DNA of 64,000 nucleotides from assembly GCF_004664715.2 (NCBI RefSeq), contig NC_051075.1, forward strand, positions 34,182,504-34,246,503. Reading direction: 5' to 3'. This DNA comes from Peromyscus leucopus (taxonomy: Eukaryota > Chordata > Mammalia > Rodentia > Cricetidae). The notes beneath the pieces are model-generated. The model worked only from the letters and a program-made list of their open reading frames with translations, was not told the DNA's origin and ran no database searches. Shown one piece after another: positions 36,266 through 49,557 of the stretch. Within the stretch, counting starts at the first letter, position 1, and each line of letters opens with the position of its first letter. The translations under genes and the position numbers were made by a program.

Positions 36266-37890
36266 GATTACTTCCAGACAATCTAAAACTAATGAAGTAA
36301 AGGTACTGATTTTATTTTTTTGTATATAGTTCAAAGGTTTGTTCCAAAATCACTTTTAAGCACATGGAAAGGCAATTGTCAAGGTACAATTTATTAAAAA
36401 AGCTATTTAAGGTAAATTTCTTTGACATCTTAAAAGATAGTTGTTTTTGTATATGAGAGTCTCGTCTGCCCTATTAAACATTCAGTCTTTCCAAATGCTA
36501 GTGTCACATTCTGTTAGTTTGTTCTTTTTTGTAACTTAAGATTCTGATTGATACACCCAGGAATCACGTCATCCCACTGTACTTCACAATTACATGTAAA
36601 CACTATGTGTCTACCTCTGTAGTAAGCTGATAGATCAGCCTGTGTTAATGATCTTGTTTTGTTGTTTCATTTTCAAAAATTTTTTCTGGCTTTTGTTCCT
36701 TCATATTTTGATAAAAATTTCAGAACAGGAGTATCAGCTTTTATTAAATTCTTACTCTCCAAGTTATGGATTTTCAAATAAATTTATTAAAAATCTGTAG
36801 ATCAAATTAAGAATTTAATTTTTATTTTTTCCTGATAAATAAAATTGTGACAATAGTACAGCCTAAAAGGGGTACCATATGATGTTTTAATATGTGTATA
36901 TCCTGTGTAATGTTTAAATCAAAGATATCTATATCCTCAAACATTTATGATTTCCTCATAATAAAGCATATGAAATCTTTTGTCTGCTTTTTAAAATGTA
37001 TATTGCTTAACTGTGTTGAATCATTCTGTATTTTAATACCACATACTCTTAATTTCAACTAATTTTTATAATAGTCATTGTGTGAGTCCTCATATTTTCT
37101 CTGTTTAGTCTCATAGCATCATATTTTAAATGTGATTGAATACTGTTATTTTCTAATTTCAACTTGTCTATGTTCATATATTGAATTACAACCAATTTTT
37201 GTAAGGTGATCTTTTATCTTGTACCCTTTTAAAATTCAGTTACTAGTTTTAATATCTTTGTAGATTAGATTTTTCATTAGATAATCCCATCTTCTGTGGA
37301 TAAAGTTAGATAATTTGATTCATTCCTTTCCAATGCTGATCCTATTCATTTCTTTTTCTTGCTTTACTATTCAGATCATCTGGTATGCTGATGTGGAGAT
37401 GTACCGAGGGAAAACATCCTTGCTGTGTTCCATCTTATAAGGATACCATCTGGTCTTTTGTTATAGAACATGATGCCAATCTCAGGTTTGTGCTATCAAG
37501 TTTTATGAAGATGGTCAAATTTCTTTCTATAATTAGTGTTCTGAGCCCCCAGTTCCTTCTTAAGAAATGTTTTTTTTTTTTTTTCAAAACACAAAAGCTC
37601 TCAATGATTTATTGGGATATGTGTATCGTAATTTTTTAGTTTCTTAATACAGTGAATTAGATTGCTTGATATTTAGTATTAAATCAACTTTGTGTTCTAC
37701 AGCTAATCACCATATCATAACAGATTATTATTTTTATATATTGATCCACTAGGTTTCTAAATAGTTATGCTTAGGATTTCCATGCCTGCATTCATGAAAA
37801 TCTGTAGTTGTGTTTAACTTTTAGACATTGCTAATATCTGTTTTTCTCCTAGAGTAATGCTGGCATCAGACTGAATTGGAAAGCATTATT
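36266..37890. other. Intron, nothing recognised
   Basis: Very AT-rich. No gene or clear repeat is seen; parts could be old L1 sequence too diverged for me to call. Confidence 0.5.
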
Positions 37891-38048
37891 GTTTGTTTGT
37901 TTATTTGTTTGTTGAGACAGGGTCTCTCTATGTACCTCTGGCTCTCCTGGAACTCACTACGTAGACCAGGCTGGTCTTGAACTCAGAGATTCACCTGCTT
38001 CAGCCTCCCGAGTGCTGAGATTAAAGGCATATACCACCACACCAAACA
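37891..38048 (-). repeat. B1 SINE, antisense orientation, well preserved
   Basis: The complement of a full B1: (GTTT)n tail, 'gagacagggtctctctatgta', 'cctggaactcactacgtagaccaggctggtcttgaactcagagattcacctgc', 'cagcctcccgagtgctgagattaaaggcatataccaccacacc'. It is one of the best-preserved B1 copies here. Its A-tail complement lies at the left, so it reads in the same direction as MDGA2. Confidence 0.96.
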
Positions 38049-38509
38049 AAAAGTATTCTTGATACTTCAGTTTTCTGAGTAAAGTTGCAGGTGATGTGAT
38101 CTCATTTTATTTTTTAAGACTATACATATATTTAACTATTTTTCAAATATATATGCAGATATACTTGCTGCTGAGTGCTGGGATGGAGGTTGATTTGTTT
38201 ATGATTTCTTTATATATTGAGTAGGTGCTTATAGAATACACATGGCCTTTTTAAAACTATTTTACACTATTCAATTCTGTGCATAAAAGTAAGAATATTG
38301 TATACTTAAATAAATGAATGGTTTTTGGCAGAATTTCTCCAAATTGCATGATCTGTGCTTTCAGTCTGGTTATTGAGAACCATTACTTGACACAATCCTA
38401 TAAAATAGTCACCAATGAGAAAGTTATTCCTGGGAAATAAGGAAATCCAAATATTTTTTGATTTACCTCTGTTAAACTACTAAAAAGTGCATGATTACTA
38501 AATATTTCC

Positions 38510-38660
38510 CAGCTAGGTTTGGAGGTACGTACCTTTAATCCCAGTACTCAGGAAGTTGAAACAGGCAGTTAGATCTGTGTGAGTTCAAAGCCAGTCTGGT
38601 CTACATTGACAGAACCAGCATAACAAGGACTACATAGTGAGATCTCATCTCAAAATAAAC
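38510..38660 (+). repeat. B1 SINE
   Basis: 'cagctaggtttggaggtacgtacctttaatcccagtactcagg...gatctgtgtgagttcaaagccagtctggtctacat...actacatagtgagatctcatctcaaaataaac' is a near-complete B1. Confidence 0.93.
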
Positions 38661-39738
38661 TAATAAATGACAAAATAAATATTTAAAATAATATTTTAAT
38701 GATATATTTTTATCCTCAAGAAGTGCTCAACTTTGCAAGGTCTATCATGGTCAGTAAACCTCAGGTGTCTTGTATTCAACCAGTTGAAATGCATTTCCTC
38801 TCATAGTTTTCAGGATATTTAAGTATTAATAGTGAGAAGAGCTAAATTTTAAATAATGCCCTATCTCCATTTCTTAAACCAAACTAAACAAGAATTATTT
38901 TGTGAAATGGTTAATTAAAACTCACAATTAGGTACAATGTAAGAAATCAAGAACACTACAATTTGAATATAAACTGTCAATTTGAATACAGTCAATTATT
39001 TAAATATATTGTGGACTTGAACTAGTACAAATCAAATACAGAAAAAAGTGGAAGTACGCATTAATTGTACCCGTTACTAGGGATGTGGATAGAAGCTAAT
39101 TATTTATCTTTCTTTCTTTGTTTTTCTGAAATGACTTGTTTAGAGTATTACTTATAAGAACTGGAAAAGACAAACCTACTTTAAAAAATAAATTTCAAGC
39201 TAAAAATGCAATTGATTAGAATGTTTCTTTCTTTCTTAAAAGGGAAGAGGTAAACTCATCTTTAAACAATATTTATGTGGCAGAAAATAAGAACCAAGTC
39301 TTCTCTATTGAGCTTAATAGATGTAAAGAGAAAAATCTGCTTTATCCTTGAAGAATACTGCAACAGACTGCTATGTGACCTGGAACAGGCTAGAGCCTTA
39401 AATAAGCCTTCTGGGAAATATTTTAGGCAATGCTCTTTCCAAGTGCCATTATTTGCCTTTAAAAATTTATATGCATACCAATAAACTTTAGGAAAAGAGC
39501 ATTTTCCTTACAAAGTCTCCTGTTTTGGAACTGAAAAACCAGTAACAGCATTGAAATAACAAACTACAGCCAGTGAGGAATTCCATGAGGATTTGTATCA
39601 TGTGGGACCAAGAATATGACTCCAAGGTCAGAGGTTTCAGTGAGGATGTAATAGTTCAGAGATGCCTTCATTAGAAAACTGTGTTTACTACTTAAAGTTA
39701 TTAGTATCTAGTACTAGTTCTTGGGGGAAAGAAAGCCA
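38661..39738. other. Intron, nothing recognised
   Basis: AT-rich intron without recognisable gene, RNA or repeat. Confidence 0.6.
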
Positions 39739-39830
39739 GGGCTTGGGGTTGAGCTCAGTGATAGACAGTCTGCCTAACGTGTACAAGGCTAAAGGTTCAA
39801 TCTCTGGTATTCCCAGAAGAAAACAAAAAG
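39739..39830 (+). repeat. ID-type SINE
   Basis: 'gggcttggggttgagctcagtgatagacagtctgcctaacgtgtacaaggctaaaggttcaatctctggta' has the ID core with box A (gagctcagtg) and box B (ggttcaatctc) remnants and an A-rich tail. Confidence 0.88.
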
Positions 39831-40194
39831 AATGAAATACAGGAACAAATGATTACTACCATATTATTTTTCATGAAGTTGTAACTAACTGGCTGACAGT
39901 TGAAGGTTTCTTTTCTCTTTTATTCTCTTTCTTTCTTTCTTCCTTTTTTTTTAAAGCTTATATCCATCAATGTTTGCTGAGATTTGATGAGTCTGGTATT
40001 GGAGATAGCAGAAATGTATCTGTTAGTTGCAAAGTGCTCTTTCTGTACTTCAGTCAACAGAGGAGCTACTGTAGTATATTGTGGTTGGGTATACTCTTAG
40101 TTGTGACTACACCATAGATTACTTAATGAAGATGCAGGGCTAATGAAGATGTACAGCTATCCTGAGAAGTAAGGAATGAAATATTACAGAGTAT

Positions 40195-40575
40195 TAAGAA
40201 TTACTATCTATAGCAGAAAAGGGAGCCCACAAGACCTTAATCCTACACAAAGCACTACAGTAACTAAGGAATGCTAAGGGTGGGAGAAATAGTCTCCCCC
40301 AGGAAAGAACATACAAATTTGTTATCCAATATTAAATGATCATTCCCCAAAACATACATACAGGTAACATTATATGGACTAAGCAGAGTATATTTAAGAA
40401 TCCATATCCATATACATGTACATACATAGATGTAACAATAATCAATGAAAATATGAGGCCATGATTTGAAAGATAGAAAGGAGGAGTATATGGGAGTGTT
40501 TGGAGCGAGAAAAGGGAAGGGAGAACAGATGTAAATATGTTATAATATTAACAATATAATTTAGAAAATACTATT
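40195..40575 (+). mobile_element. L1 3' UTR (old Lx-type)
   Basis: Phrases typical of rodent L1 3' ends occur in order: 'gggagcccacaagaccttaatcctacacaaag', 'aactaaggaatgctaagggtgggag', 'catacaggtaacattatatggac', 'taacaataatcaatgaaaatatgaggccatg', 'gggagtgtttggag...gggaagggagaa', 'gatgtaaatatgttataat'. Plus orientation, antisense to MDGA2. The last ~165 bp recur at 49.25 kb. Confidence 0.88.
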
Positions 40576-40912
40576 AAAGAGTTATGGTTAAAACACTTGC
40601 CTTGCAAGTGTGAAGACTGGAGTTTGGAATCCCACAACCCAAGTGAATTCTGAGTGGGTGAGACAGTCCACCTGTAATTTTAACCCTTGTAAGGCAAAGA
40701 TAGGGTATGAAGTGAGCAAACTGGCTATCCAGATTAGCTACATGAGAAAGTTTTGGGTTTAATGGAGAGATCTTGCCTTAATGAATATGATGGAGAATGA
40801 TCCAGAAAGACTCCCCACATCAAACTGTGGCCTCTATGGGCACAGAACCACACCATGAACCCACATGTGTAAACACTCATATACAAACACATGCACACTC
40901 ACACGAGACATG
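40576..40912 (+). repeat. tRNA-derived SINE fused to the L1 3' end
   Basis: It starts inside the head ('aagagttatggttaaaacacttgccttgcaag'), lacking the usual 'gctggagagatggctcag' start. It continues through 'agtttggaatcccacaacccaag', a diverged middle, 'actgtggcctctatgggc' and a CA-rich tail. The same L1-SINE junction occurs at 49.43 kb. Confidence 0.8.
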
Positions 40913-41877
40913 GGAAAACATGTTGCTATCATAATTATAGACTGTTCCCCTTTATGCGTGTACACTAAAACAGGACGTGTAGGAAAGTGATTACACTAGA
41001 TCTGATATGCTTTAATGTCTCCAGATCATTCATCTTGCTTCCCACTACATGGCAAAATAACATCATTTGCTAATACAATATGTATCGGAGCTTTTTGCCT
41101 ATCACGTTAATATATTCATTTTAATGAAGTGAGTTATTTTTTTGTTGGAATTATATTAACTTTGGGTGAATGAAATTTTAAAAGCTTTCAATTATGTTCA
41201 TTTTTCAATAATAATATAAAGGAATAAATGGAGCACAGAGTAGATTATAACAGGATGAAAATTATTTTGCAAAGCATGAAGTTTCTAAGTGTGTTTTGAG
41301 ACACTTGCTTATATCTATAATTCAATCATTTTGTTTACTGAGTATCAAATGAAAATGGCAAAGGACCACCATCTAACTGTGCCTTCACACATTCCACAAT
41401 GAACAAATATGCCCTGAAATTTTATCCTATGAAAATAACATCTAGGTAGGAGAATGAATTTTAGAAATATATGTATTAAATGAATAAAAACAATTGATAT
41501 CCTCTTAATACATTAGGACACAATGAGAAAAACGAAAAAATAAAGTATGGGAATGATTCGATGCTAAAGAAGTTCCTAATATATAGTGTTAGAGAAAATG
41601 CCAGAGTATAACCACTGTTGTTCTTACAGTTGGCTCCCCTGAACATCTAGCCTGTGCCAACTCCCCTTTGAATGTGGTATGAGACTGTTCTGGTCTCCCT
41701 TGTTCAAAGAGCTGCCATTCCTGTGTCCCATATTTATATCATTTGGCCTTCACAATGAAGATGCAGCATGCATTTTATGTATCTACTCTGGAAAGCCATT
41801 GTATATTGACTTATATATTTAAGTATTTTATATACGTTGGCAGTTCAAAGTGAAAAGTGTCATTGGATCAAAGTTTC
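40913..41877. other. Intron, nothing recognised
   Basis: AT-rich intron without recognisable features. Confidence 0.6.
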
Positions 41878-41948
41878 TGGCCCCAGTTCTGCCAGGAATC
41901 ATGGGTATTATTGACTTAAGTCACTTAACCTCTTAAGATATGATGCCA
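41878..41948 (+). repeat. MIR-like ancient SINE relic
   Basis: 'ccagttctgccaggaatcatgggtattattgacttaagtcacttaacctctta' matches the MIR core around 'gtgaccttgggcaagtcacttaacctct'. Confidence 0.6.
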
Positions 41949-43132
41949 CTATCTATCGAGTATCTGTTCTGGAAGTTCAGGTAAAATGAAGTCAGGGACT
42001 GGGAGACATTTGTAAAAATTGAAATCCTCTACAACATGATGTAGATTATTTTATCAGGTCTCAGCCTCCATTCACTACTTTCTTCCTTCTCTTTTAAAGA
42101 ATGGATTTAAGTATATGTAAGATTCTCATTTAGAATTGTTTTAAAATTTACTTCTCCTGAACACATTTTAGTTGCTTAACCATCAAATTTTATCTAGGTT
42201 ATTTTCTATTTCTGTCTACTTTTAACCTAACATTGAATTACAAAGAATATTTCTGATCATACAGATCATAAATAAAACAAGGACAATTTGTTTTCAGTGA
42301 TTATCACCAATTTGACTATTCTTAGTTCACAAAATTCAATAAAATATTCATTTAATGGTTATACAAAATTCTGCAGTATTACAACAATGCAAACAGTCTT
42401 GTAGATTAGTTATCCACATAAATAAGGTTGAGAGTATAACTATTTGTTCATATTTAAATTTATTTTTTTCCTCTGCAAACAACACTGGAACAGTAACACA
42501 ATATGGAAGTATTCAAATGAAGTAATTATAGTAAACCTGTGCATTTTAATACACTATAGTTTTTCTTAAAAGAAAATGAATATAAACCCAAATGATTTCA
42601 GTTGGACTACTCTTCATATGTGCTCTAGGGATTACATGACTTTACTATCTCCTCTGGGTATTGTGGAATCCTGATATGTTAACTGGTCTCTCTAGCACTC
42701 TGCTCCCAATCATTAAAATCTAATCAATATCCACTTTTCTCTAAGCAAGTACGGTTTCAGTTCTATCAACACAAGGTTCAACTGGGAGAAAAGCAGACCT
42801 GTGGGATCTAGGATTTGTGAATTCTTTCACTATAACAGTAAGAAACCATGAACACTCCTTGTGCAGCAGTAAATTGTGATAAATTGTGAGAAGCACATTT
42901 AGATTTCCTGTTGTACGTGCTGAATTGCACAAAATAGAGATAAGGACTTTGGAATCTTGCTTTTGTTGGACTATTTTATCACAGCATCAGGAGGTTAAGA
43001 GTGATTCATGTTTCTGTGTTCTCCATACGAGCTGAAAAAGAATATCACATGTAGCTAAATGGTTCGATTGAACCTAGGAGTTAGATCTATCCTATAGAAT
43101 ATTTCATTAAGACATTTTTCAAAATGAATATT
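41949..43132. other. Intron, nothing recognised
   Basis: No gene or clear repeat seen. Confidence 0.6.
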
Positions 43133-43303
43133 CAGGCTGGAGAGAACGAAGGTGAAGAGGTTAAGAGACTGGCTGCTCTTCCAGAGGACCCGGGTTTAAT
43201 TCCCAGCACCCACATGGCAGCTCAGAACTGTCTGTAACTCCAGTTCCAAATCTGACACCTTCATACCAATGCACATAAAATAAAATTAAATAAATTATTA
43301 AAA
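43133..43303 (+). repeat. B2/B3 SINE, nearly full length
   Basis: 'caggctggagagaacgaaggtgaagaggttaagagactggctgctcttccagaggacccgggtttaattcccagcacccacatggcagctcagaactgtctgtaactccagttcc' closely follows the consensus. The box A region has a small insertion; the tail is (AAAT)-rich with ATAAAATAAA. Confidence 0.95.
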
Positions 43304-46300
43304 AATGAGTCTTTACAATTTCCAGTAGGTGCATGTGTATAGTCTATTAACTTCATACTCTACCACAGTTTTAAAACTATGTTCAGTATCATGTCAACAA
43401 CAAATAATAGTTTGAAAAAAATATATATTTACAATTGTCTATGATATAGAAAGGTTATTTTTTAACGGTTTACTTCTAGTTATATGACAAGTAAAAACAT
43501 GTATGTGAAGAGATCACAATAAAATAAAAAATATGCCAAGAAGCTAAATTGATATACATTCAGATAAATGTTAAAAACTGAAAAATAATATATGTATCTA
43601 ATAATAGTAATCTCATACAATGGTTATAATAATTTGGTAGTTCAAATAATGGGCTTTTCCTTGCAGACTATTTAAAGGGGGAATAGCAAACAAGTATGAA
43701 ATTTACTTTTATTTTATTTCTCTCAATTTAAATTTCATTTATAAGTTGTCTACATGCACAGCTTATATGTTATTTTTATCAGATCTTCCTGATTCATATT
43801 ATCATCAGATTTTTAGGCCATTTGCCTTTGTAAATGTTAAAGTTTTGATTTTTTTTTTCAATTTTTATCTTTCATGACCATGTTGAATTTATAACATGTA
43901 ATAGAAGTTTTGAAAAAAAAAGAGTAATGAAGCATAATGTCAAATATGAAGATGGAGACACGTTCAAACATCCCTGAAATGCTTTCTAAACCAAATACAG
44001 GTGTGAGAGGAACTGCATACAATGGACTGGACTTGACCTTAAAATGATCAATTGAATCAACATCCGTGATCCAAATGGTAATCAGTTCAGATGTCCTCCA
44101 AATCTGAATTCTCAAGCGAGCACTTACCATTGATTTACCACATCATTAAATCATTTGCTGTATTGTTTTCTGATACCAATGTAGTGTCTGGCATTGAATT
44201 CTTTGTACTGCAAAGTTCAGAGACAAATAAATCACAATCTCATCTTTAGCAACTTTAAATAAGCTTAGTTTCCCGATAGAAAGTGGAACACAATGTCAAT
44301 CTGTACACAGCTGAATAAGAATGTGATATGTATCTGGAGAATGACATAAAGATTAGATCAGATGGTGCTTATGAAGACCTGGTTGTAGTGTTTGGTATAA
44401 AGTTTTCCACAAATGCCATTTCTGTTCTTATTGATGCTCTTGTTGAGGACTTGAGTCTAGAGGCATGAGGATATACTTCCGTGGAAGGTTCAAAACAATG
44501 ATCCTGAGTGAACTGGCATGTAGCAAATGCCAAAAAGAAGTCAATAAAACAAATAGTCCTTAAAAGAGAAGTAGACGGACACACAGAAAGTGTGATGACA
44601 GGAAAACTGAATACCATCCAGCAGTGGGGAGGGAACAGAGAGAAGTCAGAGCTAAGAAGCTCTGGACCCACAGGCAGGCCTGCCATCCCAAGTTAAAGTG
44701 TTTGTGATTTGCTTGTGACACACTGAAAAACATGGAACTGCTAAGTTAAATGGCCAAACTGAGGCCAAGATAAATAGAGTTAGAAACGTGGGAATGAGGC
44801 TGGAATCTAAGACTACAGTGTGCAAGACATGCTTCAAAGGTGAAGAATCTGAGAAGGATGTGCCAAGACAAAAAAAGAAAAAAGAAAAAAATCACCTGAA
44901 AAGCAGAATGTCAGGAAGCTAGGGGAGCAGAAGAAACAGCTAAAACCATTAGAGTCAGGGGTAAGATGAGTAAGGAAAGACCACCCTTGGGGAGGAGTTT
45001 CACCCTAACCCCCAGGATGGCCCCAGTAAGTGTGGGAGGCCCTTTTGTGCTTTTCTTTGGTTAATACATGTATACATTGTTGGTAAGGTGTTGGGAAAAT
45101 ATGTCACCACAGCTTTAACTTTAGTTGAATCTAGGGATCAATTAGGGAATTCAAGTAGGAATCTTAACAGCATCTAGGGAGCAGGGGATGTCATAGAAAG
45201 ACTCTGACAGCCTTCCCTTGGGTCTCTTTCACATCTCTCTATTACTACATCTTCCAAGTAGAACACGGCTTCCTCTGTTTCTCACATCCTTGGATGTTAA
45301 AAGATGGTGGGCAGAATGTGTGTGCTTCAATACAGTAACTAGAAAGTCCTTTGTACTGTATGGTTTAAACACTGTTATCTTGTTGTAGCACTTAAATACT
45401 GTTTTATCAGGGTGGGATGGATAGATGGTTCCTGGCCATTCAGAAAGGGAAGGAGAAAGGGAAAATGGAGAGGCAAAGAAGAAATAAGAGTAATGGAGGA
45501 AATGAATATGATTGAAGTGCACCATATTTATGTATGGAATGTCACAATGATGTCCCACATTTTGTACACTTAACAGCTAAAAAAATTAAAATATTGTATG
45601 GACAATATAGACACTATCCTGTCTTGTATTTCTTAACTTTGTTAAATCTACAAACTTTACATAGGACAGTCGTGAATTTTTCTTCCAACATTTCTTCTTC
45701 ATTTTTAATTTGTATGGTTAATATAGATGTATATTGCTATGTAAACCTAGTTCTTGGGCATGCAATTTAAAAAAAAAAGTTCAGTGGAGAAGAACTATTG
45801 ATTATGTGAATGTTAGTGACTTACCTTAAACTATGTAAGTTGACTTTTAAGAAAAGAGGAAGCTACAAAGTCTTGTTGCCTATACACTAATTTGGAGTCT
45901 CTAAGGAGGAATCTTAGTGTGGGATTCTGACTAGCAAAGAGGACAAACATACCAACTAATTCACAGTAAATAAAGGTAACAAAGATATTGTACATACGTG
46001 TGTGAAGATTGAGAATTATCAGACATTTGCCTAATAAACACCTCTAAAACATTTTTAAAGTATTTTTGTAATTATGGGAATATTGATTCTTCTCCACATT
46101 GCATCCCATGTTCTCACTTCTTTATCTGTGGTTGCTGCTGTGTCTCACCTTTATTTTGCAGGGCTGCCTCTCACTCAGGAAAGGTAGAAGGACTCAGAAG
46201 TCTAAAGTCTCCTTCTCTTTATCTAATGTGATTCACTTCTATAGAATAATTTTACTGTTTTCTGAGATTATACTATAGTTGCATCATTTCTCCTTCCCTT

Positions 46301-46590
46301 TCCTACTCCCAAGCCCTCCAAGGTCCTCCCTCTCCTGCACTCTTTCAAAAACTGTGACCTCTAATTCTTTATTTCTAGGTTTTTAGTTCTTTGGTTTTTG
46401 TTTTTTGTTTTAGCTGAGCAATTGACTTTTCAGACCTAGCAGAGTAAAGCATTTTTCCTAACTTCATACTCCTTGCTTCCCACAAAGGCAAGTTTTATTT
46501 TAGATACAGACAGGCAAGTCTAGCTTCATTAAGATCTTCTAAATTAAATGTCAAAAAGAATCAATGTAGCCTCATCTTTATATATAAATA
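43304..46590. other. Intron, nothing recognised
   Basis: Over 3 kb without a recognisable interspersed repeat. Open frames on the minus strand at 43858-44130 and 44369-44686 are the longest non-repeat frames nearby, but resemble no protein I know and are not flanked by convincing splice sites that I could see. Confidence 0.55.
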
Positions 46591-46660
46591 GGTAGGTAAG
46601 TAGATAGATAGATAGATAGACAGATAGATTGATCGATAGACAGAGAGATAAATAGATAAA
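46591..46660. repeat. (GATA)n-type tetranucleotide microsatellite
   Basis: TAGG units, then TAGA/GATA units with CAGA and GATTGATC interruptions. Confidence 0.95.
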
Positions 46661-46678
46661 CAATAAACAATGAAAGGA

Positions 46679-46880
46679 TGGAGGGGGCTGTAAGGCTCAA
46701 CAGTTAAGGGCACTTGCAGCTCCTGCAGAGGACCATGTTCTGTTCCCCAGACCCACACATAACTCCAGTTCCAGGTGATCTGACATGGTATCCTTGTCTC
46801 CACAGGCATCAGGCACATACATGGAACATAGACATCCACTTATGTAAAACACTTCCCACACAAAAATAATTATAATAAAA
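46679..46880 (+). repeat. B2/B3 SINE
   Basis: 'ggagggggctgtaaggctcaacagttaagggcacttgcagctcctgcagaggacc' head, 'ataactccagttccaggtgatctgacatgg' middle, 'caggcatcaggcacatacatgg' 3' part, then an ATAATAAAAT tail. Confidence 0.92.
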
Positions 46881-49247
46881 TATTTTAAATGTAATTTAAA
46901 TGTAATTTAAATTTGCATTATTTCTACTGAGAATAATCTGCCAAAATATTAAATATAGTAGTGAATGCATATAGTAATCAGTAAAATGCCTTTTAAATCA
47001 TTGCTATAAAAGACAGACAGGAAGAGAAGAGAGTACTGGGGGGAGAGTTGAAGAAGGATTATGATCTACCTTGGGATTTTCCTAATTTATGAGGTAAAAG
47101 TTGCAACATCTACAGAAATGTATACAATTTTCTATATTAGAGAAGAAAAATAAGATAAAATTCTCCTGATTTTTAGAGAATAGATTTTGAGTTTCACAGA
47201 AAACAGAAAAAAAGAAAAAAAAACATAGCTGTTAAGAGAAGTTTTTTGTTGTGTTTTGTTTTGTTGTTCTCTAGTGTTAGAGAGATAAGCCCCGCTCCTC
47301 TTCTGGCAAGTAGATAGTTCATTTTCTCAAGTCAACACTGCCATGCTTTTTTTCTTTTGGATTCTGATGGGCTTCACAAAGCATGGCATGAAATAGGACC
47401 TGCATGATGTTGCACTTTTGAAAAAGGTATCTGTGACAAAATATCTATATTTGCTTTGATATGACCAGTTTTGCCACTCTTAGATTTTAGCCTCAATATT
47501 TCTGGCATTTATTGCTCTATATGTTTCCTCCCTTCAATCTCCCTTTTGTGTTTTGATTAGCACCCTTACAGACACACACGTGCACAAATAGACACAAAGA
47601 TATGTGCATGTGCACAAACATGCATACCACTACCATCATACAAAAAAAATTGCACATATTCACAAATACTGGGGAAGAAAGTACAAAATACATCTTTATT
47701 GTTTTCAAGACCAAGGTGACTATGCACCATGGAAATGTAATTTGCTGAGAGTGATAATCGGCTTCTTATTTATAGCAACTCCTTTAAAAATTGATGTAAG
47801 TGTGGCAGGTCAGTCTGAAGAGGATTGTTAATCATAAGAACAAATGCACATAGTTTATCACACACATGCATCCTGTCATTCACAGTGCTGGGTCAGGAAG
47901 TGCAGATGTTGCTGTGTGAGCACCGAACAATCTATCACAGAGGAGCTATCATGGAGTCAAAGACTAATGGCAGTTGTCTCCTGACACTGATTGTCCACTC
48001 TCAGGGAGTCTCCTTTCTCCATGTCCTTTACTTTATCATCTCTCTAATGGGTAGGTGTTTCCAGAAATCTATTCAGTTTCGTTTCTTAGCCTCTGATTAA
48101 ACCAACTCTGGAGGAGTGTGAGGAACGACTACATCCAATAGGTAAGTTTATGGAAGAGGGAAATCGTAGTTGTTGAGGGATGAGGCAGAACAGTTATTGA
48201 AAACACTGGACACTTTTAAATGATGCAGGAGAAAAATGGGAGCCCTAGAAAATCTCAGAAATATTAGGCAGGGGTGGGGGTAGGCAACTTCTTCAGTTAA
48301 CTAGGAAACTCAAGTCATTTTACATACGGATTAAGCAAAAAGAGAAAAACAAAGTAAAAGGATGAAGGAAATGTTTTTAAATGTTTGAAACTCTACCTGT
48401 TAATATAAATGGACACATATGTAAAGGCACGCAGCGGTCACAAGGGGCTGTGTACCCTCACTGATTGTATGATGCTCACATAGCCTCTCGGTCATGACAC
48501 TTAGATTTGTGGTTTTTGTCTATTTACATGTTAAATTAGAGCATAGATCACCTTTAATTCTCATGTGGCTTCCCTTAGCCTAGCAGAAAAACTGATAAAA
48601 TTTTATTGACGAAATTAATATTTATTGACCAAACTAATTAAAAGTAAACATTTATTGACATAATTTATTGCAGTTGTCTGATTTATATACTGCCTTTAGT
48701 GAAAATACAATATTGTTATTACCTTGGAACAGAAAGAATCAATTATTTAACAACATAGATTATGTAACCACCTTAAGATTCAATGCAATGTCAATATCCT
48801 AAGCTTCTACAGCATAGGAAGAATAGTCCTTCTGATTAATTTTGAGGAAATATGAAAATAATCATAGAAAGCATAAAAGACAAGTTACTATCAGATGCAA
48901 TTTGGAATTTGTCTTTAAGTTAATTTATTCTTACTTCAGTTTTTCTTGCTTTTAAAAAATTGTAAAAGATTTTGAAATATTCCCTTTTATGGAAAATAGA
49001 ATTCAAAATAACATCTGCTGCTAAAATGATGAAATATTCCAGAGAATCATGATTATGGTGAACTTATATAGAGTTACTATTGCTACAGTCATGGTAATGT
49101 GTATTTAATTTCCATTAGCTTTAATTTCAGGCTCATTCTTAAATGTTATCAAAATCGTGAGCCTAACCTTGCAAGTCCCTTCAAAAACAAAAGTAGAAAA
49201 GTAAAAAATGCAAAGCACTGGCATCTTTAATTCAAATGTCAACAAAG
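46881..49247. other. Intron, nothing recognised
   Basis: 47570-47640 is CA/CATG-rich low-complexity sequence. The rest shows no gene or clear repeat. Confidence 0.55.
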
Positions 49248-49424
49248 GATGTACATATATATGTACATATATAGATATAACAATAATCAATGAAAATATG
49301 AAGCCATGATTTGAAAGATAGAAAGGAGGATATGGAAGTGTTTGAAGCAAGGAAAGGCAGGGAGAACTGATGTAAATATATTATAATATCAAAATATAAT
49401 TTAGAAAATACTACTAAAGAGTTG
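49248..49424 (+). mobile_element. L1 3' end (short, 5'-truncated), paralogue of 40.4 kb
   Basis: It repeats the last part of the L1 at 40195-40575 at roughly nine bases in ten ('taacaataatcaatgaaaatatgaagccatgatttgaaagatagaaaggagga'). Upstream sequence is unrelated apart from short TACATA-rich similarity. Confidence 0.88.
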
Positions 49425-49506
49425 TGGTTAAAATACTTGCCTTACAAGTGTTAAGACTGGAGTTCAGATTCCCACAATCCAAGTAAATTCTGAATGGGTG
49501 GGACAG

Positions 49507-49510
<4 letters not shown>
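49425..49510 (+). repeat. tRNA-SINE head fused to the L1 3' end, second copy
   Basis: 'aaagagttgtggttaaaatacttgccttacaagtgttaagactggag...cccacaatccaagtaaattctgaatgggtgggacagttca' matches the SINE head at 40576 with the same truncated start; it then passes directly into a CA array. Confidence 0.88.

Positions 49511-49556
<46 letters not shown>
49511..49556. repeat. (CA)n microsatellite
   Basis: About 46 bp of CA that replaces the rest of the SINE seen in the paralogous copy. Confidence 0.97.

Positions 49557-49557
<1 letters not shown>

Noticed and set aside
43858..44686. Two minus-strand open frames of about 90 and 105 codons, on the same strand as MDGA2
   Set aside because: Their translations show no domain or family I recognise, no convincing splice sites were seen around them, and lengths of this order occur by chance.
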